A model generated the notes under the pieces. The model searched no databases. It had not been told where the DNA came from and worked only from the letters and a program-made list of their open reading frames with translations. From Promethearchaeota archaeon (lineage in GTDB: Archaea; Asgardarchaeota; Lokiarchaeia; Sigynarchaeales; SOKP01): a DNA stretch of 7,869 bases. Every line of letters begins with the position of its first letter. The stretch's first letter is position 1. Where the stretch lies: contig JAEOUI010000276.1 of NCBI GenBank assembly GCA_016839425.1, positions 1 to 7,869 of the forward strand. The letters are read 5' to 3'. The translations under genes were made by a program, and so were the position numbers. This document shows positions 1 to 5,707 of this stretch, one piece after another.

Positions 1-205
1 CCCAAGAAATGGAACGATTGTATATGAAATAATCGTATTCTATTCCTAGCTTGACAAGAAGGTTGAGCATTATCTGCAAGCTACTAATTCCATCGGCATC
101 GTTATGAGATATTGCTATTACCTTATCAAACTTTCCATCGACGAATAAATCAACGGCGTTATCAAGATCTCCAAGAAAAGATGTTTTATCCATGGTTTGG
201 TTCAT
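1..205 (-). CDS. DHH-family phosphoesterase (RecJ/GAN-like), N-terminal part, cut by window edge
   Basis: The minus strand is open from base 205 to the window edge and gives about 68 residues. They include an I-A-I-S-H-N-D-A-D-G stretch (residues 30-39), which matches motif I of the DHH phosphoesterase superfamily; D36 and D38 would be metal ligands. Archaeal members include RecJ-like exonucleases and the GINS-associated nuclease GAN, which act in DNA replication and repair, and also nanoRNase-type enzymes; the fragment is too short to choose among them. I took the ATG at 205. A second in-frame ATG lies at 193. An AT-rich TATA-like box near 237-250 would place transcription start about 10 bases before 205. 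The gene is divergent from the surface-protein gene at 456. The 3' part, with the DHH motif itself and the DHHA1 domain, lies outside the window. Confidence 0.8.
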   Translation of the reverse strand, partial: MNQTMDKTSFLGDLDNAVDLFVDGKFDKVIAISHNDADGISSLQIMLNLLVKLGIEYDYFIYNRSISW

Positions 206-455
206 TTGTATCAATCAAGAAGGGAGGTAAAAATTATTTTTATATTAATTACAGTATTTACATACTAAAAAAAGATTTGCCCCCTATGATGATGAGAAAG
301 CATTATTATAAATTCTAATAAGAATACTCATTTTCAAAGATAAGAAAAATACTTACCAATAAAAAAGCAATTGATAAAAAATATAATAAACACAAAATTA
401 TCAATACATACAATTTTAAATACAAGCTATTAATATCAAAAAAGTTTGATAAAAT
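206..455. promoter_or_regulatory. Divergent intergenic region with two TATA-like promoters
   Basis: This 250-base AT-rich stretch separates two divergent genes. For the minus-strand DHH gene the TATA-like element is AATTAATATAAAAA (read on the minus strand, 237-250). For the plus-strand gene at 456 it is TTTTAAATA at 414-422, about 34 bases before the ATG, which implies a short leader of about 10 bases. No RNA gene or convincing small ORF was seen. The AGGGAGGT at 221-228 resembles a Shine-Dalgarno site but no gene start follows it. Confidence 0.5.
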
Positions 456-2171
456 ATGAACAAAACAAGATACCATAGAATCATCACTCTTATAACATTA
501 ACATTTTTCATTACAACAGTATTGACTTTTGGAATGGCATTACCCGTACACACAGATAAGCAATCGCTAAACGGTTCGTTTCTAAACACGCAAGATTTTT
601 CAGCGCAAGATTTCGAACCTTTAATTGATTACACTGAACAAATAAGGGGAGTAGTAAGTGCAAGTGATATGGAAATCAATGAATTAGGTTTGGGATTTTA
701 CACCAGTAACGAGCATCCTGAGCTCATAGACGATTATTCTAATGGTGCTCTTAATTTGTCCTATGTAGACACGGAATTTATTAGCACGACGAGTCCTGCA
801 TATAGAAATAGAGGAGATTCAAACGAAGTAGTTGAGAAAAGCCAAATTACAGTTCTCTTAAACGAAAGTGTGAATGTAGAATTTAATAAAACAAAATCTC
901 CAGAAGGTTATTTAGTATATCGATCACTATTGACACCTACTCGAATTATGAACTTACATGTAAATTCAACTGTAGGATTCGAAGAAGTAGAGGATTTATA
1001 TTATGATATTAACGAAGATGATTTTCTCGTCTTTGATTATGGACAACATTATGATGGTATTGACGAATTAAACTTGACGATGTATCTGACATTGGAATAC
1101 AACCTAACAATGAATAACTGGGAATTAGAACAAGTAAATACGAATGATATTATTATAACCCAACAAGAACAAGCAATCGAAACACAATATAACTATCGCT
1201 TTAGAATAATCGGATATCAACTTAATGATTCTCTTGAAGAAACCATAAGATCGTCAAAAATCTCTGTAAACCTGACCGTTTCCCCTCCAAATAAAGATTT
1301 ACTTCGGGATTACGATCTTGAAATTGACGGAGATTCTAAACAAACTTCAAAATATTTGAATCCAGACGATTCTTTCAGTACTGGCTTTATTCCAGTCAAT
1401 CAAAGTTCAATCTTTTCGTTCTCATTGGATTTTACTGTGGATTTTAACATATCGTTTTATGAATCAGTAACCGGTTTTTGGAGCATTGATAGACTCACAG
1501 AAAATAGAAATACTAGACAAAGAATTTATTTTCCAACAATTAGCTCAGGACCATCTGATATTTATGTTGAAAATGTTAAATTTTTTGAGAGGACAATTTC
1601 ATTTAATCAAAATGTTTCAGCATCATCCCAATTTGGAAGAGAAGTGAGTATAAAAAATGCAAGTGTTGAGGATTGGGAGGAAAATCCTCGTTATAAGTCT
1701 TCAAATTGGCTAGAAAAATGGGGTTTGAATGTAACCTTACCCCTCATGATTTTAGGCGAGATTTGTCCAATTTCGATTGAATACATCCCGACGCAAAATT
1801 TACGCGTGAAAGTAACCGATAATATCGGCATGCCGGTTTCTGGATTAAATGTTATAGTGTATTATGGTGGAAAAGCTTATGGTTCATACATATCACAAAA
1901 CACTTCACAGCCTATCTCTTCACAAACTACGGATATTCGATCAGAAATATTTATTGGAGATGTTCCGAATGGATATTATACGATCGATGTTTACTTATAT
2001 GGTATTCATCAGGGAACATACGATGTGAATTCTTATAAAACTTTAAACTTGATTTCAACGCCTATCATTCATTTTCCATATTGGTTAATTATTTTTGGAA
2101 TCTTTAGTATAGCATTGATTGGTATGGGATATATTTTATATAAGAAAAATAAAAGGATAGCACTTACTTAG
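456..2171 (+). CDS. Secreted, C-terminally membrane-anchored sequon-rich surface protein, function unknown
   Basis: This 571-residue protein has a hydrophobic N-terminal segment (about residues 9-29) that fits a signal peptide or anchor. A second transmembrane helix lies near residues 542-562, followed by a short basic tail (KKNKR). The long middle part should therefore face outside the cell, with the tail inside. It contains about 15 N-x-S/T sequons (for example NGS, NLS, NKT, NST, NLT, NVT), consistent with archaeal N-glycosylation. The last external stretch (about 447-536) reads like a small beta-sandwich of the carboxypeptidase-regulatory or Cna-B type (V-T-D-N-I-G-M-P-V-S-G-L-N-V and D-V-P-N-G-Y-Y-T-I-D-V). 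The rest is beta-rich with no family I recognise. The ATG at 456 directly precedes the hydrophobic segment and follows a TATA-like box. An adhesion, S-layer-associated or sensing role is possible but not shown. Confidence 0.85.
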   Translation: MNKTRYHRIITLITLTFFITTVLTFGMALPVHTDKQSLNGSFLNTQDFSAQDFEPLIDYTEQIRGVVSASDMEINELGLGFYTSNEHPELIDDYSNGALNLSYVDTEFISTTSPAYRNRGDSNEVVEKSQITVLLNESVNVEFNKTKSPEGYLVYRSLLTPTRIMNLHVNSTVGFEEVEDLYYDINEDDFLVFDYGQHYDGIDELNLTMYLTLEYNLTMNNWELEQVNTNDIIITQQEQAIETQYNYRFRIIGYQLNDSLEETIRSSKISVNLTVSPPNKDLLRDYDLEIDGDSKQTSKYLNPDDSFSTGFIPVNQSSIFSFSLDFTVDFNISFYESVTGFWSIDRLTENRNTRQRIYFPTISSGPSDIYVENVKFFERTISFNQNVSASSQFGREVSIKNASVEDWEENPRYKSSNWLEKWGLNVTLPLMILGEICPISIEYIPTQNLRVKVTDNIGMPVSGLNVIVYYGGKAYGSYISQNTSQPISSQTTDIRSEIFIGDVPNGYYTIDVYLYGIHQGTYDVNSYKTLNLISTPIIHFPYWLIIFGIFSIALIGMGYILYKKNKRIALT

Positions 2172-2172
2172 A

Positions 2173-2499
2173 TTGATCGTTATTTTCATTGATAATATCG
2201 AGAATTTCATTGAATTTTTGGAAAAAAAGCGAATAATGGACGAGCTTTTTTACGAATTCAAGGAGATTAAACAATCAACGGAATTTTCAAACATTAAAGA
2301 AGTTGAAATCATCCTTCATTTTCTTTCAAAAATAGAAGAATTTCTAGCCTTGTTTGAAACAAAAATAACTCTTGCTCAAACGAATGAAAGCAATATTGAG
2401 GACAAAGTTATTACAGAATTACAGAAGATCTTTCAAATGCAGGGAATTACACTTGTAAAGGGCAAGATTAGGGAAATTTTTTTATCGTATTCTTCGTGA
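2173..2499 (+). CDS. Small hypothetical helical protein, TTG start
   Basis: This reading frame of 108 codons starts with TTG one base after the stop of the surface-protein gene. The in-frame ATG at 2236 is an alternative start that would give 87 residues. An AAAAGGAT sequence at 2150-2157 lies about 15 bases before the TTG and could be a weak ribosome-binding site. The product is rich in Glu, Lys, Ile, Leu and Phe and should be mainly alpha-helical, with a possible coiled-coil stretch; it has no signal peptide, cysteine or recognisable catalytic motif. Tight spacing suggests co-transcription with the surface protein. Its stop lies 16 bases from the convergent stop of aIF2 gamma. I do not recognise the family. 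It is probably a real gene, but the start is uncertain. Confidence 0.55.
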   Translation: MIVIFIDNIENFIEFLEKKRIMDELFYEFKEIKQSTEFSNIKEVEIILHFLSKIEEFLALFETKITLAQTNESNIEDKVITELQKIFQMQGITLVKGKIREIFLSYSS

Positions 2500-2515
2500 G
2501 AAAGCCATTAGAACC

Positions 2516-4105
2516 TTACATTTGACCATTAACACGAATTCCATAACCGATAAGACGATATCGCCTATTTATAATTCGCGAAATTGCAAAAATAAAATTC
2601 TCCGCGGGACATATAGGAGGATTTAATGTAAGTACAAAAGTATTTTTCATGATCTTTGAAACGGTACCAGCAGTTTTTTCCGTTCCAACGACTAATAACA
2701 ACTTTTCGTTATGCTTGAGTTCGTGAATTTTAATTTGATTTTCTGTGCCTAAGACTCGATCAAGCAGGTGAACATCGAGTTCTATCTCCGAAATGATATC
2801 AGGAAGCGAATTTTCCTTTCCAACGAGTTGTCCAATGAGTGAATCACCTTTTGTAAGAGCAGGATCAAGCAATGTCCCAAGCCCTACCAATCCCCCAGGT
2901 TTGGCCACTTCAAATTGGTTTTTTCCTTGACTAATGCTTACTACAGTCGTTCTAATAGGAATATAATCGTTATTTACATGCAATCCTGGTTTTATTTCAA
3001 TTCTATCTCCAACTTTTACTTTACCCTTTAAAACAGACCCTCCAATGACCCCACCCTTGAGGTCTTCGATGGCTTTACCAGGACGATTAATATCAAAAGA
3101 TCGGGCAACTAAAAACTCAAACGCCTCGTTTTCGTTAAGTTTTGGAGTGGGTATAATTTCCTCAAATGCTTGGACAATAATGTTAAGATTTGCTCCAAAA
3201 ACCGCTGAGATGGGTATAATTGGTGCGCCTTCTGCCACGGTTCCTTTTACGAATTCTTTTATCTGTTTGTAGTTTTCAATAGCTTTTTCTCTTGTAACAG
3301 CGTCAATCTTGTTTTGAATGATAATAATTCTTTCTATACCGGCGATATTTAGTGCTGCTAGATGTTCTCTCGTTTGTGGTTGAGGACAAACCTCATCTGC
3401 GGCAATTAATAAACACGCTCCATCCATTAGCGAAGCCCCGCTAAGCATGGTAGCCATTAAGATTTCGTGACCTGGAGCGTCAACAAAGGATATGTTGCGC
3501 TTGAATTCTAATTCATTCCCGCATTTTGCACAAGTAGACCGAGATTGTCCCTTCTGGCGATCAACTTCTACCATATATAATGTTAAGTATTGATTACAGG
3601 AAGGACAATACAAGATAGTAGCATCTGAATATCCTAATTTTATGGAAATTCCTCTTTCTTGTTCTTCTGAATGCCTATCAGTCCAGTCACCAGTCAATGC
3701 TTTTACTAAAGTAGTTTTTCCGTGATCAACATGCCCTACAAGACCGATATTGCATTCAGCTTGTTTTTTAATTGAGTCCTTAAAGGGAATCCTTGTACCA
3801 GGCTTGGCAACAGATTTTGGTGTTTTTATAGAATTATCCTCTTCTTTGGTTTTGATTGATGAAATAGGATTTTTTTCTTTTTTGGTTTTTAAATCTTCTG
3901 AATCAGGTTGTATTCCTGAACTTTTAATTAACTTTTTTGCGTTTTCTATCAGAGAATTCGCCTTGGACTCGCTAAATCCTTTGATGGAAATTAATTCATC
4001 AACGCTAATAGCAGCTAATTTTTCAACTTCGTCAATTCCTGCAGATCGCAATCGATCTGCTGTTGTTTTTCCAATACCACTTACATCTTCTAATTTAAAA
4101 GCCAT
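2516..4105 (-). CDS. Translation initiation factor aIF2 subunit gamma with N-terminal helix-hairpin-helix extension
   Basis: The GTPase subunit of archaeal initiation factor 2 carries initiator Met-tRNA to the small ribosomal subunit. G1 is GHVDHGKT (residues 124-131), the switch region is SEEQERGISIKLGY (about 147-160), the aIF2-gamma zinc knuckle is CPSC (167-170) plus CAKC (192-195), G3 is DAPGHE (209-214), G4 is NKID (265-268), and an ISAV G5-like motif follows near residue 298. The beta-barrel domains II and III follow, with family phrases such as RSFDINRPG and LKGGVIGGSVLKG. At 529 residues it is about 110 longer than typical aIF2 gamma. The surplus is N-terminal: residues 1-62 contain two helix-hairpin-helix motifs (VSGIGKTTADRLRSAGID and IKGFSESKANSLIENAKKL), and a charged Lys/Glu/Ser-rich linker (about 63-112) follows. 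No Met lies between residue 1 and the GTPase core, so the ATG at 4105 is the natural start. On this strand the gene lies downstream of the 5S rRNA gene. Confidence 0.95.
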   Translation of the reverse strand: MAFKLEDVSGIGKTTADRLRSAGIDEVEKLAAISVDELISIKGFSESKANSLIENAKKLIKSSGIQPDSEDLKTKKEKNPISSIKTKEEDNSIKTPKSVAKPGTRIPFKDSIKKQAECNIGLVGHVDHGKTTLVKALTGDWTDRHSEEQERGISIKLGYSDATILYCPSCNQYLTLYMVEVDRQKGQSRSTCAKCGNELEFKRNISFVDAPGHEILMATMLSGASLMDGACLLIAADEVCPQPQTREHLAALNIAGIERIIIIQNKIDAVTREKAIENYKQIKEFVKGTVAEGAPIIPISAVFGANLNIIVQAFEEIIPTPKLNENEAFEFLVARSFDINRPGKAIEDLKGGVIGGSVLKGKVKVGDRIEIKPGLHVNNDYIPIRTTVVSISQGKNQFEVAKPGGLVGLGTLLDPALTKGDSLIGQLVGKENSLPDIISEIELDVHLLDRVLGTENQIKIHELKHNEKLLLVVGTEKTAGTVSKIMKNTFVLTLNPPICPAENFIFAISRIINRRYRLIGYGIRVNGQM

Positions 4106-4137
4106 TTTCAGAAATATATAATGTTTTGTTAATAAAA

Positions 4138-4154
4138 AGACTTAAAACAAGTCT
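4138..4154 (-). terminator. Hairpin followed by a T-run, minus strand, terminator-like
   Basis: Read on the minus strand, AGACTT and AAGTCT form a 6-bp stem around the loop GTTTT, followed directly by TTTTATT. This resembles an intrinsic terminator for a transcript coming from the 5S side. It could also be a structure in the leader of the aIF2 gamma mRNA, whose ATG is 33 bases further on. In such AT-rich DNA a 6-bp stem is only modest evidence. Confidence 0.35.
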
Positions 4155-4179
4155 AAGTGTCAAATTTATTTAAGAATCT

Positions 4180-4200
4180 TTGATTAATTAAATTAATCAA
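4180..4200. repeat. 9-bp perfect inverted repeat, possible operator
   Basis: TTGATTAAT and ATTAATCAA flank a 3-base centre (TAA), giving a 21-base near-palindrome about 75 bases upstream of the aIF2 gamma start. Its size would suit a dimeric DNA-binding protein. The low-complexity AT background makes a chance origin plausible. Confidence 0.3.
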
Positions 4201-4338
4201 TAATAATAAGATTTTGCTTAATCCTATCCAATTTGTTTTAAATTAAAAAGATATAAAATTTTTAGCAGTTTTTGAAAAGCTCTTATTTGTTAATCAAGTA
4301 TTCTGATATAAGAATTTTTTCTTTAATTAAAAGTAGTT

Positions 4339-4520
4339 ATAGATAAATACACAACAATTCTGGGTATTTGCCCTATTTACTATGACCGTGGACGAGTCCA
4401 CAGCTTTATTTTTCCCATGAATCGCAATCACAGTACTATAATAAACGCAAATAGGTTTAACTTCCAGGTTCGGAATGTTTCCAGTGCTATAGCGAAACGC
4501 TATTAAGCGTATCTATCTAT
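4339..4520 (-). other. Pre-5S leader/trailer pairing stem flanking the permuted 5S
   Basis: Bases 4520-4507 of the minus-strand transcript (AUAGAUAGAUACGC) pair without interruption with bases 4352-4339 (GUGUAUUUAUCUAU). This gives 14 bp, including two G-U wobbles at 4513/4346 and 4508/4351. The stem encloses the whole 5S sequence. Between the stem and loop C, the leader carries a hairpin AUAGCG-UUU-CGCUAU (4503-4489). A CUGG (4484-4481) follows, duplicating the helix III strand at 4467-4464. The stem could be a precursor processing stem, as flanks archaeal 16S and 23S rRNAs, or part of the mature RNA as an extension of helix III. I did not find a clear bulge-helix-bulge motif. Confidence 0.65.
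4360..4480 (-). rRNA. 5S ribosomal RNA, circularly permuted (ends in loop C)
   Basis: Conserved 5S elements are present on the minus strand: loop C ending CAUUCCGAAC (4477-4468), CUGGAAGUUAAACC (4467-4454), and loop E AGUAC (4437-4433) with GGGAA (4416-4412). Their order is rotated. Helix I is a closed hairpin: GCUGUGGA (4404-4397) pairs with UCCACGGU (4392-4385) across a CUCG tetraloop, 8 bp. The usual 5' half follows: loop A CAUAG (4384-4380), then helix II GUAAAUAGG (4380-4372) pairing with CCUAUUUGC (4455-4447), 9 bp. Loop B comes next, then helix III CCAG (4363-4360) pairing with CUGG (4467-4464). The remaining arm forms from UUAUU/AAUAA (4444-4440 with 4410-4406) and CUGUGA/UCAUGG (4433-4428 with 4420-4415). 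Joining 4360 to 4480 would give a 121-nt circle with a 13-nt loop C, both normal for 5S. True mature ends are unknown; the boundaries given are the structural minimum. Confidence 0.85.
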
Positions 4521-4712
4521 TCTAATTAATATCGTGTATTAATTGATATTTCAAATATTTGCTAATAATTAAATTTTATCTTTTTTTCTTTTGACATGAC
4601 CTTTTAGTTTTAGAAATGTTTTTGTTGCGCCTAACTTTCAAAACCCTAATAATTTTTTTATGTTATTAATTATATCATAAAACCATACAAAAAATTTTTC
4701 AAGTGAAGAATC
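4521..4712. promoter_or_regulatory. Divergent promoter region between 5S rRNA and membrane-protein gene
   Basis: This 192-base AT-rich stretch should drive the 5S gene leftward and the gene at 4713 rightward. On the plus strand TTATATCA near 4669-4676, about 40 bases before the GTG, is a plausible TATA box. On the minus strand AAATATTT at 4553-4560 would put a transcription start close to the leader stem at 4520. A purine-rich BRE-like stretch (AAAAGAAAAAAAG) lies further upstream. None of these assignments is firm. Confidence 0.4.
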
Positions 4713-5240
4713 GTGCCAAAAAAATATGTCGTTTTTTTTAAATCTATTGGTCGCCAGTGGGTTCTTTTATTAATACTCGCAATAATTATAATTGCGTTTT
4801 ATAACGCTACAGCAGCGATTTGGTTGACAGTATTCACCATTATAATATACATCATTTCATTTATTCCTCCCTTGGTTAATAAATCTCGCTTGATGAAATT
4901 TGTCCAAACATTCGATCGAATTGAAGACAAACAAATTGCTCGAAAGCTAAACAAACCACTACAAAAAGTTCAAGAAAGAATGTTTAAACTTTCGGAAAAG
5001 CAAGAATATAAACAATGGTTAATAATTTTTCTAAACAAGCAATACATCTTTTATCGAGGCGATGTAGTTGAGAAATTCAACCAACTTCTCGAGAAAGGAG
5101 CCATAGAAAAGGAACTTTTGGAAAAAATGCAGGGATCTAAAATATCGACTCGGGCAGAAGTAAAGGCCATAAAAGACACGTTAACCAAGTTAAATAGGGC
5201 AAAGCTGCCTGAAAAGCAAGAAATAGAAGAAAAAAAATAG
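4713..5240 (+). CDS. Membrane protein with two N-terminal helices and a winged-helix-like cytoplasmic tail
   Basis: This 175-residue protein starts with GTG. An AGTGA sequence about 7 bases upstream could be a weak ribosome-binding site, and a TATA-like box lies about 40 bases upstream. Residues 16-30 and 34-52 are very hydrophobic and likely form a transmembrane hairpin. The basic N-terminus (MPKK) and the following K/R residues would place both ends in the cytoplasm. Residues 66-120 have the rhythm of a winged helix: a helix-turn-helix-like stretch (IARKLNKPLQKVQERMFKL, about 75-93), then two beta-like strands (WLIIFLN and YIFYRGD). The C-terminus is a charged helix ending in a Glu/Lys-rich tail. 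I do not recognise a named family; a membrane-tethered regulator is one reading, an unrelated helical domain another. Its stop is 4 bases from the convergent cupin stop. Confidence 0.75.
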   Translation: MPKKYVVFFKSIGRQWVLLLILAIIIIAFYNATAAIWLTVFTIIIYIISFIPPLVNKSRLMKFVQTFDRIEDKQIARKLNKPLQKVQERMFKLSEKQEYKQWLIIFLNKQYIFYRGDVVEKFNQLLEKGAIEKELLEKMQGSKISTRAEVKAIKDTLTKLNRAKLPEKQEIEEKK

Positions 5241-5244
5241 ATTC

Positions 5245-5529
5245 TTAAATATCCAAATTTCCAAAATAGTAGTGCTTTCTCACTGGTTTTTTTACTTTCC
5301 ATTCACATTCCAAGCCTTTTGGAAATTGTACGAGATCGCCCTTTTGAAACTCTAATTTTTCACCGGTCTGCGAGTCCACGACCTCTACCTCACCTTCTAA
5401 TATATAACAAGTCTCGGTTTCGTCATACGACCACGGAAAAACGCTTTCTTCCTTGGTCCAGATACCCCATTTTTTTACTTCTAAATTATTTAGTTCTTCT
5501 TCTGTGGGAATTTTTTTCTTCATATTCAT
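5245..5529 (-). CDS. Small single-domain cupin protein
   Basis: This single RmlC-like cupin barrel has 94 residues from the ATG at 5529. The diagnostic order is W-G-I-W-T-K-E-E-S, then F-P-W-S-Y-D-E-T-E-T-C-Y-I-L-E-G-E-V, then F-Q-K-G-D-L-V-Q-F-P-K-G-L, then a K-H-Y-Y-F-G end. This matches the small cupin family related to the ureidoglycine aminohydrolase cupin domain (Cupin_3 type). The classic HxH metal motif is replaced by an E-T-x-T-C-Y pattern, as is usual in that family, so metal binding and reaction are unknown. The longest frame begins at an ATG at 5565. I prefer 5529 (or 5523) because homologues begin near the P-T-E-E-E-L motif and because the TTATTTAAAA box at 5552-5561 would start transcription near 5530, making the mRNA almost leaderless. 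Confidence 0.85.
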   Translation of the reverse strand: MNMKKKIPTEEELNNLEVKKWGIWTKEESVFPWSYDETETCYILEGEVEVVDSQTGEKLEFQKGDLVQFPKGLECEWKVKKPVRKHYYFGNLDI

Positions 5530-5707
5530 AACCAATAATAAATGATCTTTTTTTTTAAATAACATATAAGCTAAACACGCATAAAAGAATTTTTGTAATT
5601 ATATTAATCAGGAATTTAAATTCATTTATATTAACTTTGAAAATTATTTTATTGAATAAATCATTCCCCTTAAATTAATACTAAAAGAGAATAAATTCAA
5701 TTAATCG
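5530..5707. promoter_or_regulatory. Divergent promoters for the cupin and CPBP genes
   Basis: The stretch is AT-rich. For the plus-strand gene at 5708, CTTAAATTAATA at 5669-5680 is a good archaeal TATA match and predicts a start site within a few bases of the ATG. For the cupin, TTATTTAAAA on the minus strand at 5552-5561 fits a near-leaderless transcript. No other gene was seen. Confidence 0.45.

Larger units (their letters stand above)
4106..4338. other. AT-rich spacer between the 5S trailer and aIF2 gamma
   Basis: There is no protein gene here. The spacer holds the promoter region of aIF2 gamma: a TATA-like TTAAATAAATTTG on the minus strand near 4161-4173, and a second AT-rich box, ATATAT, close to the ATG near 4114-4119. 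It also holds two inverted repeats listed separately (4138-4154 and 4180-4200). A minor hairpin ATTCT/AGAAT lies near 4300-4315. Whether 5S and aIF2 gamma are co-transcribed cannot be decided from the sequence. Confidence 0.4.

Noticed and set aside
112..318. Plus-strand frame of 68 codons
   Set aside because: It overlaps the minus-strand DHH gene, its product has no family features, and its 3' half is low-complexity intergenic DNA.
3045..4121. Plus-strand frames at 3045-3272 and 3750-4121
   Set aside because: Both lie antisense within the unmistakable aIF2 gamma gene and translate to sequence with no recognisable motifs.
4388..4401. Inverted repeat GTGGAC-GA-GTCCAC as a stand-alone terminator or operator
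   Set aside because: It is fully explained as helix I of the 5S rRNA closed by a tetraloop, and no T-run follows on either strand.
4360..4520. Conventional linear 5S rRNA starting in the leader near 4510, with AATAGCG taken as loop A
   Set aside because: The leader lacks a strand matching helix I 3' (GCUGUGGA) and gives only weak, bulged pairing to helix II 3' (CCUAUUUGC). Both strands pair far better, over 8 and 9 bp, with the downstream sequence, which also carries the conserved CAUAG and GGGCAAAUACCC elements in the correct order.
4339..4520. Bulge-helix-bulge splicing motif at the permuted 5S ends
   Set aside because: I could not draw two 3-nt bulges around a 4-bp helix with the cut sites at 4360 and 4480; the leader hairpin breaks the geometry.
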